A DNA stretch of 64,000 nucleotides from Kitasatospora terrestris (GCF_039542905.1 NZ_BAABIS010000001.1:3472001-3536000), one strand, 5' to 3'. Shown: positions 44,667 to 54,726, counted from the stretch's first letter. Translations and numbers: made by a program. Notes: a model not told the origin generated them from the sequence alone.

Positions 44667-44752
44667 TCCAGGTGTCCCTACCGGCCCCGTGCAGCCTCGC
44701 CGCACCATCCTCGCCGAGCTGTCAGGTCCCGAGTCCTCGAAGGGTATGAGCC

Positions 44753-45079
44753 ATGGCAGATTTCTCCCGCCTCCCCGGCCCCAACGCCGACCTGTGGGAC
44801 TGGCAGCTGTCCGCCGCCTGCCGCGGCGTGGACAGCTCGCTCTTCTTCCACCCGGAGGGCGAGCGCGGGGCCGCCCGGAGCTCGCGCGAGGCGAGCGCCA
44901 AAGAGGTGTGCATGCGCTGCCCGGTACGCGCCCAGTGCGCCGCCCACGCCCTGGCGGTGCGCGAGCCCTACGGCGTCTGGGGCGGACTGACCGAGGACGA
45001 GCGCGAGGAGTTGCTGGGCCGGGCCCGCAACCGGCTGGCCGAGGTGCCGCTGGCCATGCCGAGCACCATCCGGCGCTGA
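44753..45079 (+). CDS. whiD: WhiD, WhiB-like iron-sulfur developmental regulator
   Basis: 108 residues, matching streptomycete WhiD (MADFSRLPGPNADLWDWQLS). Four Cys (23, 53, 56, 62) bind the [4Fe-4S] cluster. GVWGG near 75 is the family turn, followed by a basic helix. WhiD is needed for late sporulation and works with the principal sigma factor region 4. AAGGG lies about 8 nt upstream of the ATG. The C-terminal tail is variable between species. Divergent from bldM. Confidence 0.95.
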   Translation: MADFSRLPGPNADLWDWQLSAACRGVDSSLFFHPEGERGAARSSREASAKEVCMRCPVRAQCAAHALAVREPYGVWGGLTEDEREELLGRARNRLAEVPLAMPSTIRR

Positions 45080-45113
45080 CCGCGCCGGCCGTGCCGGCCG
45101 TGCCGGGCGGCGC

Positions 45114-46118
45114 TCAGCGCGGGGCCGCCGCCGCCTCCAGCTGATCCAGCATCAGCGCCACCGCCGGGACCTCCGCCAGGTCCGGCAGGGTCAGCGCCAC
45201 CACCTGACGGCGGGCCGGCCCGCCGACCGCCGCCCGCACCGGTACCGCGACCACCCCGGTGTGGCGCACCGACTCCAGCGCCAGCCCCGGCAGCACCGCC
45301 ACTCCCAGCCCGGCCGCCACCAGGCCGACCACCGCGGGGTAGTCGTCGGTCGCGAAGTCGATCCGGGGCTCGAAGCCGGCGTCCGCGCACAGCTCCACCA
45401 GGTGCCCCCGGCACTGCGGGCAGCCCGCGATCCACTGCTCGCCGGAGAGCTCCGCCAGCTCCACCGGGCGGTCGGCGCCGCGGTCCGCCAGCGGGTGCCC
45501 CTCCGGCACCACGCCCACCAGCGGGTCGTCCAGCAGCGGGCGCACCACCAGGTCCGACCAGTCGTTCGCCGCCGCCGAGGCGGCCGCCTCCAGCGCCGCC
45601 TCGGCCCGCGCCTCGCGCGGCGTGGCGTGCGGCGACGGGCGGAAGGCGGCGCCGCCCTGCGAGTCCGGGTAGCGGAACGCCAGCGCCACCTCGCACTCGC
45701 CGCCGCGCAGCATCGTCAGCGACTCCGGCGGCTCCGCCTCCACCAGCGACACGCGCACCCCCGGACGGGCGGCACGCAACCGGGCGACGGAACGCGGCAC
45801 CAGGGTGGAACTCGCGGTCGGGAACGACACCAACCGCACCCGTCCGGCCCTCAGTCCGGCGATCGCCGCGACCTCCTCCTCGGCGGCGGACAGGCCCGCG
45901 AGGATCCCCGTGGCGTGCTTCAGCAGCACCCGGCCGGCCTCGCTCAGCTGCATGCCCTTGCCCGAGCGCACCACCAGCGGGGTGGCCACCGACTTCTCCA
46001 GCGCCTTCATCTGCTGGCTCACCGCCGGCTGGGTGCAGCCCAGCTCCCGGGCGGCGGCGGAGTAGGACCCGGTCCTGGAGACGGCACGCAGGACACGCAG
46101 ATGGCGGGCTTCGATCAC
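45114..46118 (-). CDS. LysR-family transcriptional regulator
   Basis: 334 residues. The winged HTH lies at residues 1-62 (HLRVLRAVSRTGSYSAAARELGCTQPAVSQQMKALE). The effector-binding domain follows, with an Ala-rich insert near 165-185 and a CPQC pair in WIAGCPQCRGHLVELC. The start is GTG 46118 with a -10 element 7 nt upstream and no ribosome site. It lies downstream of groEL on the same strand but behind a strong terminator. No divergent target gene is adjacent, so its regulon is unknown. Confidence 0.9.
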   Translation of the reverse strand: MIEARHLRVLRAVSRTGSYSAAARELGCTQPAVSQQMKALEKSVATPLVVRSGKGMQLSEAGRVLLKHATGILAGLSAAEEEVAAIAGLRAGRVRLVSFPTASSTLVPRSVARLRAARPGVRVSLVEAEPPESLTMLRGGECEVALAFRYPDSQGGAAFRPSPHATPREARAEAALEAAASAAANDWSDLVVRPLLDDPLVGVVPEGHPLADRGADRPVELAELSGEQWIAGCPQCRGHLVELCADAGFEPRIDFATDDYPAVVGLVAAGLGVAVLPGLALESVRHTGVVAVPVRAAVGGPARRQVVALTLPDLAEVPAVALMLDQLEAAAAPR

Positions 46119-46125
46119 GGGGTCA

Positions 46126-46131
46126 ACGATA
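46126..46131 (-). promoter_or_regulatory. -10 element (TATCGT) of the LysR gene
   Basis: TATCGT on the minus strand ends 7 nt before GTG 46118, the leaderless geometry. It lies next to the groEL terminator stem. Confidence 0.5.
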
Positions 46132-46140
46132 CGGAAAGCG

Positions 46141-46175
46141 CCAGGGGCGCGAGGAATGGTTCCTCGCGCCCCTGG
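46141..46175 (-). terminator. Terminator after groEL
   Basis: A perfect 16-bp stem (46141-46156 with 46160-46175) with a 3-nt loop, 27 bp past the groEL stop on the minus strand. Confidence 0.85.
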
Positions 46176-46202
46176 TCAGCTGTTCAAGCCGTGCCGCGTG
46201 CC

Positions 46203-47849
<1,647 letters not shown>

Positions 47850-47883
47850 CTAGGGTTGTGCTGCCTACGTGAACCAACAACCG

Positions 47884-47923
47884 CGCCCCGGGCCCCTGTC
47901 AGTACTGACACGGATCCGGGGCG
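47884..47923 (-). other. Compound stem-loop between groES and groEL
   Basis: An 8-bp outer stem (47884-47891 with 47916-47923) encloses a second hairpin TGTCAGT/ACTGACA (47897-47910). It lies 13 bp after the groES stop. It may stabilise groES mRNA or attenuate groEL; untested. Confidence 0.55.
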
Positions 47924-47935
47924 GGCTGGAACGAC

Positions 47936-48241
47936 TTACTTCTCGATGATCGCGAGGACGTCGCGAGCCGAGAGGACCAGGTACTCCTCGCCCTGGTACT
48001 TCACCTCGGTGCCGCCGTACTTCGAGTACAGGACGATGTCACCGACGGCGACGTCGAGCGGCAGGCGCTGGCCGTCCTCGAAGCGGCCCGGGCCGACGGC
48101 CAGGACGACGCCCTCCTGGGGCTTCTCCTTGGCGGTGTCCGGGATAACCAGGCCGGAGGCCGTGGTGGTCTCGGCGTCGAGCGGCTGGACCACGATGCGG
48201 TCCTCGAGCGGCTTGATGGCAACCTTGCTGCTGGTGGTCAC
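47936..48241 (-). CDS. groES: Co-chaperonin GroES
   Basis: 101 residues. [35 protein letters not shown] is the GroES core with its mobile loop. It caps the GroEL ring. It starts at GTG 48241 with GGGGAG about 7 nt upstream. It heads the groES-groEL operon, with a strong promoter and two CIRCE elements 100-170 bp upstream. Confidence 0.97.
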   Translation of the reverse strand: MTTSSKVAIKPLEDRIVVQPLDAETTTASGLVIPDTAKEKPQEGVVLAVGPGRFEDGQRLPLDVAVGDIVLYSKYGGTEVKYQGEEYLVLSARDVLAIIEK

Positions 48242-48337
48242 GTCCGAGCTCCCCTTCGGAGATTACGGGGTTGTCTAACAGGTAGGGGGCGATGACCGCA
48301 CGTCTGCCGTCGCGGGGGTCAGACACGCTCCATCGCG

Positions 48338-48365
48338 TTAGCACTCTCCCTGGGGGGAGTGCCAG
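48338..48365. promoter_or_regulatory. CIRCE operator 2 (degenerate, N10 spacer)
   Basis: TTAGCACTC (48338-48346), 10 nt, GAGTGCCAG (48357-48365). The spacer is one longer than the canonical nine, and the second arm has two changes. It lies just downstream of the groES -10 box, over the expected start site. Confidence 0.8.
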
Positions 48366-48370
48366 GAACG

Positions 48371-48399
48371 ACCTTAGGACGCCGTTAGCACTCAGTCAA
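48371..48399 (-). promoter_or_regulatory. groES-groEL promoter
   Basis: On the minus strand TTGACT (complement of 48394-48399), a 17-bp spacer, TAAGGT (complement of 48371-48376). The -35 box lies within the upstream CIRCE element. Confidence 0.85.
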
Positions 48400-48411
48400 C
48401 CAGAGTGCCAA
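48385..48411. promoter_or_regulatory. CIRCE operator 1
   Basis: TTAGCACTC (48385-48393), 9 nt, GAGTGCCAA (48403-48411), one base from the HrcA consensus TTAGCACTC-N9-GAGTGCTAA. It overlaps the -35 region of the groES promoter, so HrcA should repress heat-shock transcription here. Confidence 0.93.
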
Positions 48412-48455
48412 CAGCGTCGCGCGGAACTCGCGCGGACCCGGGGGAGAATGGTCCC

Positions 48456-49634
48456 GTGGAGATCGAATCGTTCCGGGCGCTGCTGACCGGTCAGGGCCGC
48501 GACCTGCTGGCCGAGCTGCGGGAGTTCACGCCGTCCGAGGAGCTGGCGCTGGCCACCCGGCTGCGCCGGGACCACCCGGCCGAACTGGTCCGGGCCGCGT
48601 TCGAGCAGGCCCGGCTGCGACAGCGGGCCCGGGACAAGTTCGGCGCGGACGCCGAGGCGATGTTCTTCACCCCGGACGGCGTCGAGCAGGCGACCCGGCG
48701 CAGCGTCGCCGACTGGCGGGCCCGGCGCTTCGCCGGGCTCGGCGTGGCGCGCCTCGCCGACCTGTGCTGCGGGATCGGCGGCGACGCGATCGCCCTGGCC
48801 CGCGCCGGGGTGGCGGTGCTGGCGGTCGACCGCGACCCGCTGACCTGCGCGGTCGCCGAGGCGAACGCGGCGGCGCTGGGCCTGGCCGAGCTCGTCGAGG
48901 TGCGCTGCGCGGACGTCTCCGAGGTCGACACCACCGGGTACGACGCGGTCTTCACCGACCCGGCGCGGCGCACCTCGCGGGGCCGGGTGTTCGACCCGGA
49001 GGCGTACTCGCCGCCGCTGTCCTGGGCGGTCGAGGCGGCCCGGCGCACCCCGTACGGCGCGCTGAAGGTCGCCCCGGGCATCCCGCACGAGCTGGTCCCG
49101 GACGGTGCGGAGGCGGAATGGGTCTCCGACCACGGCGACGTGAAGGAGGCGGTGATCTGGTTCGGCACGGGGGCGGCCGCCCCGCACCGCGCCACCCTGC
49201 TCCCGGGCGACCGGACGCTCACCGGCGGCGACCTCCCGGATCCGGAGGCCGGCCCGGTCGGCCGCTACCTGTACGAGCCGGACGGCGCGGTGATCCGCGC
49301 CCACATGGTCGCCGAGGTGGCCGCGCAGGTCGGGGGCCGGCTGATCGACCCGATGATCGCGTACGTCACCTCCGACCGACTGGTGCCCACCCCGTTCGCG
49401 CACGCCTTCGAGCTGACCGACGTCCTGCCGTACAACGTCAAGAAGCTCAAGGCGCTGCTGCGCGAACGGAAGGTCGGCACCGTGGTGATCAAGAAGCGCG
49501 GCATGTCGGTCACCCCGGAGGAGCTGCGCCGCCAACTGAAGCCCTCCGGGCCGAACACGGCGACGGTGATCCTCTCCCGCACCGACCACGGGCCGCTGAT
49601 GATGCTGGGTCAGCCGGTCGGGGCCTGGATGTAG
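48456..49634 (+). CDS. Class I SAM-dependent methyltransferase with THUMP-like C-terminus
   Basis: 392 residues. The Rossmann methyltransferase core has LADLCCGIGGDAIALARAG (motif I, about 105-123), AVDRDPLTCAVAEANAAALGL and DAVFTDPARRT at the DPPY-like position. The C-terminal 75 residues (LKALLRERKVGTVVIKKRGMSVTPEELRRQL) match the THUMP-like domain linked to RNA binding, so a nucleic-acid substrate is likely. GTG 48456 has GGGGAG 9 nt upstream. Its 3' end overlaps the convergent deacetylase gene by 25 bp. Confidence 0.87.
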   Translation: MEIESFRALLTGQGRDLLAELREFTPSEELALATRLRRDHPAELVRAAFEQARLRQRARDKFGADAEAMFFTPDGVEQATRRSVADWRARRFAGLGVARLADLCCGIGGDAIALARAGVAVLAVDRDPLTCAVAEANAAALGLAELVEVRCADVSEVDTTGYDAVFTDPARRTSRGRVFDPEAYSPPLSWAVEAARRTPYGALKVAPGIPHELVPDGAEAEWVSDHGDVKEAVIWFGTGAAAPHRATLLPGDRTLTGGDLPDPEAGPVGRYLYEPDGAVIRAHMVAEVAAQVGGRLIDPMIAYVTSDRLVPTPFAHAFELTDVLPYNVKKLKALLRERKVGTVVIKKRGMSVTPEELRRQLKPSGPNTATVILSRTDHGPLMMLGQPVGAWM

Positions 49635-50482
49635 TCCTCCAGGCGGGCGACCGCGAAGCCCTGCTCGTGGATGCGGCGCAGCATCTCGGCGAACATCTCG
49701 GTCATGGTCTCGCCCTTGAGGTCCTTGGGGCCGCGGAAGTGGGCGAGGATGATGTCGCCGGGCTTCAGCTTCTTGTCGGCGGCCTGGTACTGCATGTCGT
49801 GGATCTGCATGGACTCGCGCCAGAGCACGATCGCGCGCGGACCGCACTGCTGCACCGCGGTGTTGAGGGCCGCCGTGTTGGCGCCGTCGCCGTAGGGCGG
49901 GCGGAACAGCAGCGGGGCGGTGCCGTACTGCCCGGTGAGGGCGGTCTGGGCGTCGCAGATCTCGGAGTGCTGCTTCTCGGCCGGGACCTTGCTCATGATC
50001 GCGTGGTCCACGGTGTGGTTGTGGATGTGGTTGCCGAGCGCCTGGAGCGGCTTGAAGTAGCCGTAGTCGTCCTTGACGATGTCGCGGGTCAGGAACATCG
50101 AGACGGGGACCTTGAGGTCGGTCATCATCTCGACGAACCTCGGGTCCTTCTCGGCGCCGTCGTCGATGGTGATGAAGACGACCCTGTCCTTGGTCGGCAC
50201 CTCGCTGAACACCGGCACGGCACCGGACCCGGCCAGCTTGATCGGCTTGTCGGCGGGCGCGGCCGGGGCGGCGGCGAGCGGCTGCAGACCCCACTTGGCC
50301 CACCCGGCGCCCGAGCCGGCGGCCGCTGACGCGGCGGCAGGACCGGACGCCGAGGGCGCGGCCGCGGGGGCCGAAGAGGCGGGTACGGGGAGGTTGTTGG
50401 CGGAGCTCGGCGCGGATCCCCCGCAGCCGGTGGCGGTCGCCAGCAGGGCCAGCACGGCCACCGCGCCGTACGTCTTCTTCAC
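49610..50482 (-). CDS. NodB-type polysaccharide deacetylase lipoprotein
   Basis: 290 residues. A lipoprotein signal MKKTYGAVAVLALLATATGC (lipobox Cys20) is followed by a Ser/Ala/Pro linker of about 60 residues. The NodB domain shows ITIDDGAEKDP (catalytic Asp pair), HTVDH (metal-binding His pair) and RPPYGD. It should remove acetyl or similar groups from cell-envelope sugars outside the membrane. The convergent overlap with the methyltransferase is 25 bp. Confidence 0.93.
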   Translation of the reverse strand: MKKTYGAVAVLALLATATGCGGSAPSSANNLPVPASSAPAAAPSASGPAAASAAAGSGAGWAKWGLQPLAAAPAAPADKPIKLAGSGAVPVFSEVPTKDRVVFITIDDGAEKDPRFVEMMTDLKVPVSMFLTRDIVKDDYGYFKPLQALGNHIHNHTVDHAIMSKVPAEKQHSEICDAQTALTGQYGTAPLLFRPPYGDGANTAALNTAVQQCGPRAIVLWRESMQIHDMQYQAADKKLKPGDIILAHFRGPKDLKGETMTEMFAEMLRRIHEQGFAVARLEDYIQAPTG

Positions 50483-50527
50483 CGTTACCGCTCTCCCCGG
50501 AATCGCCCAGCGACGTCTCAGGGAACG

Positions 50528-50788
50528 CTACTCGACGTGGGTGCGGCTGAATGTCCACCTGTGGACGGGTCTTGCCAGCAGATCGGCGGGGGTCTCGGGC
50601 GCGTCCGCGGCCTCGCCCGTCCACCAGGTGATCAGCAGCACCCGCTCGCCCGGCGCGGTGAGCACCTCGGCGCGCTCCAGGCCGGGCGTGCCGCGCAGCG
50701 CGGGCAGCGCGACCTCCCGGACCCAGGCGTGCAGTTCGGGCCCGCGCCCGTCGGCGGCGCGGGCCTCCCACATCCGGGCCAGGGTCAC
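50528..50788 (-). CDS. Small protein coupled to tsaD, antibiotic-monooxygenase-like fold suspected
   Basis: 86 residues from GTG 50788, overlapping the tsaD stop as GTGA. The pattern [51 protein letters not shown] resembles the ferredoxin-like fold of small ABM-domain proteins. No catalytic residue can be named. It ends the tsaB-rimI-tsaD operon. The domain call is tentative. Confidence 0.65.
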   Translation of the reverse strand: MTLARMWEARAADGRGPELHAWVREVALPALRGTPGLERAEVLTAPGERVLLITWWTGEAADAPETPADLLARPVHRWTFSRTHVE

Positions 50789-51882
50789 GAGGAGAGCGCC
50801 CGGTGGGCGTGCGCGTGGACGTCGCCGTGCTCGGCCGGGGTGCCCGGCACGTGCGTCTCGGTGACCGGCAGCGAGGAGTCCGCGGACAGGTCGAAGGAGG
50901 ACGCGGCGCGGTTCCGCCAGACCATCTCGGAGCCGAGCGCGGCGACCATCGCGCCGTTGTCGGTGCACAGGCCCGGCCGGGGCACCCGCAGCACGATGCC
51001 GGCCTTGTCGCAGCGCTGCTGGGCCATCTCGCGCAGCCGGGAGTTGGCGGCCACGCCGCCGCCGATCATCAGGTGGTCGACGCCGTTGTCCTTGCAGGCG
51101 CGGACCGCCTTGCGGGTGAGCACGTCGGTGACGGCCTCCTGGAAGGACGCGGCGACGTCGGCGACCGGCACCTCCTCGCCGGCCCGGCGCCTGGCCTCCA
51201 CCCAGCGGGCGACGGCGGTCTTCAGGCCGGAGAAGGAGAAGTCGTACGCCGGGTCGCCGGCGTTGCTCAGGCCGCGCGGGAAGGCGATGGCCTTCCCGTC
51301 GCCCTCGCGGGCCATCCGGTCGACCACCGGGCCGCCGGGGAAGCCGAGGCCGAGCACCCGGGCGACCTTGTCGAAGGCCTCGCCGGCGGCGTCGTCGATG
51401 GTGGCGCCGAGCGGGCGGACGTCGCTGGTGATGTCGGAGGACAGCAGCAGCGAGGAGTGGCCGCCGGAGACCAGCAGCGCCATGGTCGGCTCGGGCAGCC
51501 GGCCGTGCTCCAGCTGGTCGACGCAGATGTGCGAGGCGAGGTGGTTGACGCCGTACAGCGGCTTGTCGAGCGCCCAGGCGTAGGCCTTGGCGGCGCTGAC
51601 GCCGACCAGCAGGGCGCCGGCCAGGCCGGGGCCGGCGGTGACCGCGATGCCGTCCAGGTCGCTCGCCTTGACCCCGGCGGTGTCCAGGGCGCGCCGGATG
51701 GTGGGGACCATCGCCTCCAGGTGCGCGCGGCTGGCGATCTCCGGGACGACGCCGCCGTAGCGGGCGTGGTCGTTGACGCTGGAGGCGACCGCGTCGGCGA
51801 GCAGGGTGGTGCCGCGGACGATGCCGACGCCGGTCTCGTCGCAGGAGGTCTCGATGCCGAGGACGAGGGGTTCGTCAGCCAT
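50785..51882 (-). CDS. tsaD: tRNA t6A threonylcarbamoyltransferase TsaD
   Basis: 365 residues. The ASKHA fold begins [16 protein letters not shown]. The metal-binding HxxxH is in VNHLASHI near residue 112, and [12 protein letters not shown] lies near 275. It transfers the threonylcarbamoyl group to A37 of ANN-decoding tRNAs with TsaB and TsaE. It overlaps rimI by 8 bp upstream and the small ABM-like gene by 4 bp downstream, so the group is translationally coupled. Confidence 0.96.
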   Translation of the reverse strand: MADEPLVLGIETSCDETGVGIVRGTTLLADAVASSVNDHARYGGVVPEIASRAHLEAMVPTIRRALDTAGVKASDLDGIAVTAGPGLAGALLVGVSAAKAYAWALDKPLYGVNHLASHICVDQLEHGRLPEPTMALLVSGGHSSLLLSSDITSDVRPLGATIDDAAGEAFDKVARVLGLGFPGGPVVDRMAREGDGKAIAFPRGLSNAGDPAYDFSFSGLKTAVARWVEARRRAGEEVPVADVAASFQEAVTDVLTRKAVRACKDNGVDHLMIGGGVAANSRLREMAQQRCDKAGIVLRVPRPGLCTDNGAMVAALGSEMVWRNRAASSFDLSADSSLPVTETHVPGTPAEHGDVHAHAHRALSS

Positions 51883-52378
51883 GGTCAGGGTCCTTGGATT
51901 CGTGAGCTTCGTGCGTGGGGTGGTCGAGGCGCATCACCAGCGCGTCCACGTTGGCCGGCTGGTAGTAGCCGCGGCGGATGCCGACCGGCCGGAACCCGTG
52001 GCGCTCGTACAGCTGCTGGGCGCGGGCGTTGTCGACCCGCACCTCCAGCAGCAGTTCGGCGCAGCCGCGGCGGCGCGACTCCTCGATCAGGTCGGTGAGC
52101 AGGGCGCCGCCGAGGCCGCGGCCCTGTCGTTCGGTGTCGACGGCGATGGTCTGGACGTCGCTCTCCCCACCGACCGCCATCAGCCCGGCGTAGCCGAGGA
52201 TCGCGCCGTCCGGGTCGGTGGCGACGGTGTAGTGCCGGGTGCCGCCGTCGTGCGCCTCGGCCAGCTCGGACCAGTACATGCCGCGCGACCAGGCGTCCTC
52301 GGGGAAGAGGCGCAGTTCGAGTTCCATGACCGGCTCGATGTCCCACCACCGCATGGGTCGCAGGGTGACCGCGGTCAT
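51875..52378 (-). CDS. rimI: RimI-type N-acetyltransferase (GNAT)
   Basis: 167 residues. GNAT acetyl-CoA motif [21 protein letters not shown], and the C-terminal [22 protein letters not shown] typical of RimI. It acetylates the N-terminus of ribosomal protein S18 and perhaps other proteins. It is linked between tsaB and tsaD with 4-bp and 8-bp overlaps, the common bacterial arrangement. Confidence 0.93.
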   Translation of the reverse strand: MTAVTLRPMRWWDIEPVMELELRLFPEDAWSRGMYWSELAEAHDGGTRHYTVATDPDGAILGYAGLMAVGGESDVQTIAVDTERQGRGLGGALLTDLIEESRRRGCAELLLEVRVDNARAQQLYERHGFRPVGIRRGYYQPANVDALVMRLDHPTHEAHESKDPDHG

Positions 52379-53022
52379 TGCGGGAGCACCGCCTTGTAGC
52401 CGGCCGGCACCTGGGCGTCCGGGCGGCGCAGGTAGAGCGGCGCGTTGGCGAGCAGTTCGCGGCCGGCGGCCAGCTCGGCCGCGGCGAAGTCGGCGAGCGC
52501 GCCGGCCGAGACGTGCTCGGGGCCGCTCGCCCCGCCGAGGCCGTACAGCAGCGCGCCGGCGCCGACCGACCGCTCGACCGGCGGGAGTTCGGCCGGGCGG
52601 TCGACGGCGGGGCCGGCGGTGCGGCGGCCCTCGGCGTCGTAGGCGGCCCAGTAGACCTCCTTGCGCCGGGCGTCGGTGGCGACCGTGATCGGCCCCTCGA
52701 CGCCCTCGCGGCGGGCCTGGTGGGCGATCGCGTCCAGGGTGCAGACGCCGTGCACGGGCAGGCCGAGCGCGTCGCCGAGCGCGGCGGCGGTGACCAGGCC
52801 GACCCGCAGGCCGGTGTACGGGCCGGGGCCGACGCCGACCGCGATCCCGGTCAGGTCGCGCTTGTCGACGCCCGCCTCGCGCAGCACCCGGTCGACGGTG
52901 GGCAGCAGCAGTTCGCCGTGGCGTCTGGCGTCCACCTGGAACGCTTCGGCGAGGACGGCCGTGCCGTCGTGGACGGCGGCGGTGACGGCGGGGGTTGCGG
53001 TGTCGAACGCGAGCAGCAGCAC
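52375..53022 (-). CDS. tsaB: tRNA t6A synthesis protein TsaB
   Basis: 215 residues. It begins LLLAFDTATPAVTAAVHDG and has GVGPGPYTGLRVGL near residue 65. It is the non-catalytic ASKHA partner that dimerises with TsaD. GTG 53022 follows a TAACCT element by 7 nt, with only a too-close GGAG, so it is probably leaderless. First gene of tsaB-rimI-tsaD. Confidence 0.95.
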   Translation of the reverse strand: MLLLAFDTATPAVTAAVHDGTAVLAEAFQVDARRHGELLLPTVDRVLREAGVDKRDLTGIAVGVGPGPYTGLRVGLVTAAALGDALGLPVHGVCTLDAIAHQARREGVEGPITVATDARRKEVYWAAYDAEGRRTAGPAVDRPAELPPVERSVGAGALLYGLGGASGPEHVSAGALADFAAAELAAGRELLANAPLYLRRPDAQVPAGYKAVLPQ

Positions 53023-53029
53023 GGCTCCA

Positions 53030-53035
53030 AGGTTA
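53030..53035 (-). promoter_or_regulatory. -10 element (TAACCT) of the tsaB operon
   Basis: TAACCT on the minus strand ends 7 nt before GTG 53022, the leaderless geometry. Confidence 0.5.
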
Positions 53036-53160
53036 GAGGGTGCCGGGCGGGGCGCAGGACCACCCGGGAACACCATCCGATGAGTCGGGCTGCGCGGTGC
53101 GGAGCTGGCACGATGGGCGCGGAGAGCTGATGCGGGCACGAGCCGACGGTGGGAGCTGAC

Positions 53161-53730
53161 GTGGCGAAGCTGGGTCCTGGTGTGGTGGTCGGCGGTCTGA
53201 CCGCGGGTGCGCTGGCCGTGGTGGGCGTGCTGGCCTTCCAGGCGAGCGGCGCGCCGGGCCGGGCCGCGGCCGCGCCGAGCGCCCCGGCCTCCGCCTCCGC
53301 CTCCGCTTCGCCGTCGCCCTCCGCGACCGTCGCGGGGCCCGCGCTGCCCGCCGAGTCGGGCACCGGGCTGCGGGTGGTGTACGCCGTGAAGGACCACCAG
53401 GTGTGGCTGGTCGACCCGAAGAAGACGCCGCAGGTGGTGGCCGCGTTCAAGGTCTCCCCGGGCTCGGTGGACCCGGCGGTGGGCACCTACACGGTGTACG
53501 GCCGGACGGCCTCCGGCACGGGCACCGACCAGCGGCCGATCGAGCACGTGGTGCGGTTCGCCAAGCAGGGCGAGACGGTCTTCGGCTTCAGCGCGCTGGT
53601 CGACGAGAAGGCGCCGGCGCCGTCCGCCGCCGCGGGCCTGAAGACCGGCGGCATCCGGGCCTCCCGGGCCGACGGCCAGACGCTGTGGGACTTCGCCCCG
53701 ACCGGCACCCGGGTGGTCGTGCTCCCGTGA
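53161..53730 (+). CDS. Exported L,D-transpeptidase-like protein lacking catalytic residues
   Basis: 189 residues. A signal or anchor segment (VVGGLTAGALAVVGVLAF) is followed by an Ala/Ser/Pro linker to about residue 60. The remainder follows the YkuD fold: VVYAVKDHQVWLVD, VGTYTVYGRT, VVRFAKQGETVFGFSAL, and an ending GGIRASRADGQTLWDFAPTGTRVVV. In active enzymes this last part reads SHGCVRL...; here it is LKTGGIRA, so the catalytic His and Cys are absent. GTG 53161 has GGGAG 6 nt upstream. It may bind peptidoglycan without cutting it; this is inference. The IS982 element starts 15 bp after its stop. Confidence 0.75.
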   Translation: MAKLGPGVVVGGLTAGALAVVGVLAFQASGAPGRAAAAPSAPASASASASPSPSATVAGPALPAESGTGLRVVYAVKDHQVWLVDPKKTPQVVAAFKVSPGSVDPAVGTYTVYGRTASGTGTDQRPIEHVVRFAKQGETVFGFSALVDEKAPAPSAAAGLKTGGIRASRADGQTLWDFAPTGTRVVVLP

Positions 53731-53744
53731 CGGCCGGTCGCGCG

Positions 53745-53765
53745 CTAGATGATTGATGCCAAGGG
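53745..53765. repeat. IS left inverted repeat
   Basis: Starts CTAGATGATTGATGCC and ends AAGGG. It pairs with 54727-54747 with two mismatches. Confidence 0.9.
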
Positions 53766-53811
53766 CTCGCTGGCACGCATGACATGAAGCGAGGGAGTCC
53801 AAAGGTCGGTT

Positions 53812-54726
53812 GTGACGCCTAACCTGGACTCCCTCGCGACCGCACTCTACGTGAAGACCGACGACCTGCTGAAGGAATCGCCGTACCTGGCGCCGTGGCG
53901 CCCCGCTGTCGGCATCGCACCCCGGCTCACGGACGCGGAACTGGTCACCCTCGCGGTGATGCAGGCACTCCTCGGCTTCACCTCCGAACGCCGCTGGATC
54001 CGCCACGCCTCGTCCCATCTGCGGCACCTGTTCCCCTACCTGCCCGGGCAGTCCGGCTACAACCGGCGGCTGCGCAAGGCCGCCGACCTGATCGCCCAGG
54101 TCAACCGCCTCCTCGCGACGGACACCTCCCTGTGGACCGACACCGTGTGGGTCGTCGACTCCACGCCGGTGGAGTGCGGGCGCTCCCGCGAGACCGCAAA
54201 GCGCTCGGACCTGGCCGGATGGGCCGAGTACGGCTACTGCGCCAGCCACTCCCGGTACTTCTGGGGCCTGCGCCTGCACCTGGTGTGCACCCTGCAGGGC
54301 CTGCCCGTCGCCTTCACTCTCACCGGAGCGAAGGCCGACGAGCGGCAGACCCTGCTCGGCATGCTCCACACCGAACCCGGCCTCGTCGCCGCCCGCCCGG
54401 GCCAGACCCTCATCGCCGACCGGCACTACTACGGCCGCGCCTTCGAACACGAACTGGCTGAGTGGGGCGTCCACCTGCTGCGGCCGGCCCGCAGGGGCGA
54501 ACCCCCACGAGCCGGATCCGCCCTGTTCAAACCGCTCCGACAGGTCATCGAGTCCGTCAACCAGACCTTCAAGGCCCAACTCGACCTCGAACGCCACCAA
54601 GGCCGCACCCCGGGCGGTGTCATGGCCCGCGTCCTACAACGCATCCTCGCCCTGACCTGCGCGATCTGGCACAACGACCGCACCGGCCAGCCCATCATGC
54701 GCTCGCTGACCGCCTATGACCACTAA
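53812..54726 (+). CDS. IS982 family transposase
   Basis: 304 residues from GTG 53812, full length. DDE residues are readable: Asp116 in VVDSTPVECGRS, Asp203 in IADRHYYGR and Glu247 in LRQVIESVNQTF. The N-terminus LDSLATALYVKTDDLL and the YCASHSRYFWGLRLHLVCT block are typical of the streptomycete IS982 group. The frame has no interruption, so it may be active. It catalyses cut-and-paste movement of the element. Confidence 0.95.
   Translation: MTPNLDSLATALYVKTDDLLKESPYLAPWRPAVGIAPRLTDAELVTLAVMQALLGFTSERRWIRHASSHLRHLFPYLPGQSGYNRRLRKAADLIAQVNRLLATDTSLWTDTVWVVDSTPVECGRSRETAKRSDLAGWAEYGYCASHSRYFWGLRLHLVCTLQGLPVAFTLTGAKADERQTLLGMLHTEPGLVAARPGQTLIADRHYYGRAFEHELAEWGVHLLRPARRGEPPRAGSALFKPLRQVIESVNQTFKAQLDLERHQGRTPGGVMARVLQRILALTCAIWHNDRTGQPIMRSLTAYDH

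Larger units (their letters stand above)
44209..44752. other. Divergent bldM-whiD intergenic region
   Basis: 544 bp holding regulatory DNA for two sporulation regulators. Visible elements are the sigma-BldN-like promoter on the minus strand (44365-44392) and a promoter for whiD (44638-44666). A strikingly AT-richer patch occupies about 44560-44670 (for example CCGTTTTTATAGC). I searched for a WhiG-type GCCGATAA box and did not find one. Plus-strand open frames through this region have no ribosome sites and are not called. Confidence 0.7.
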
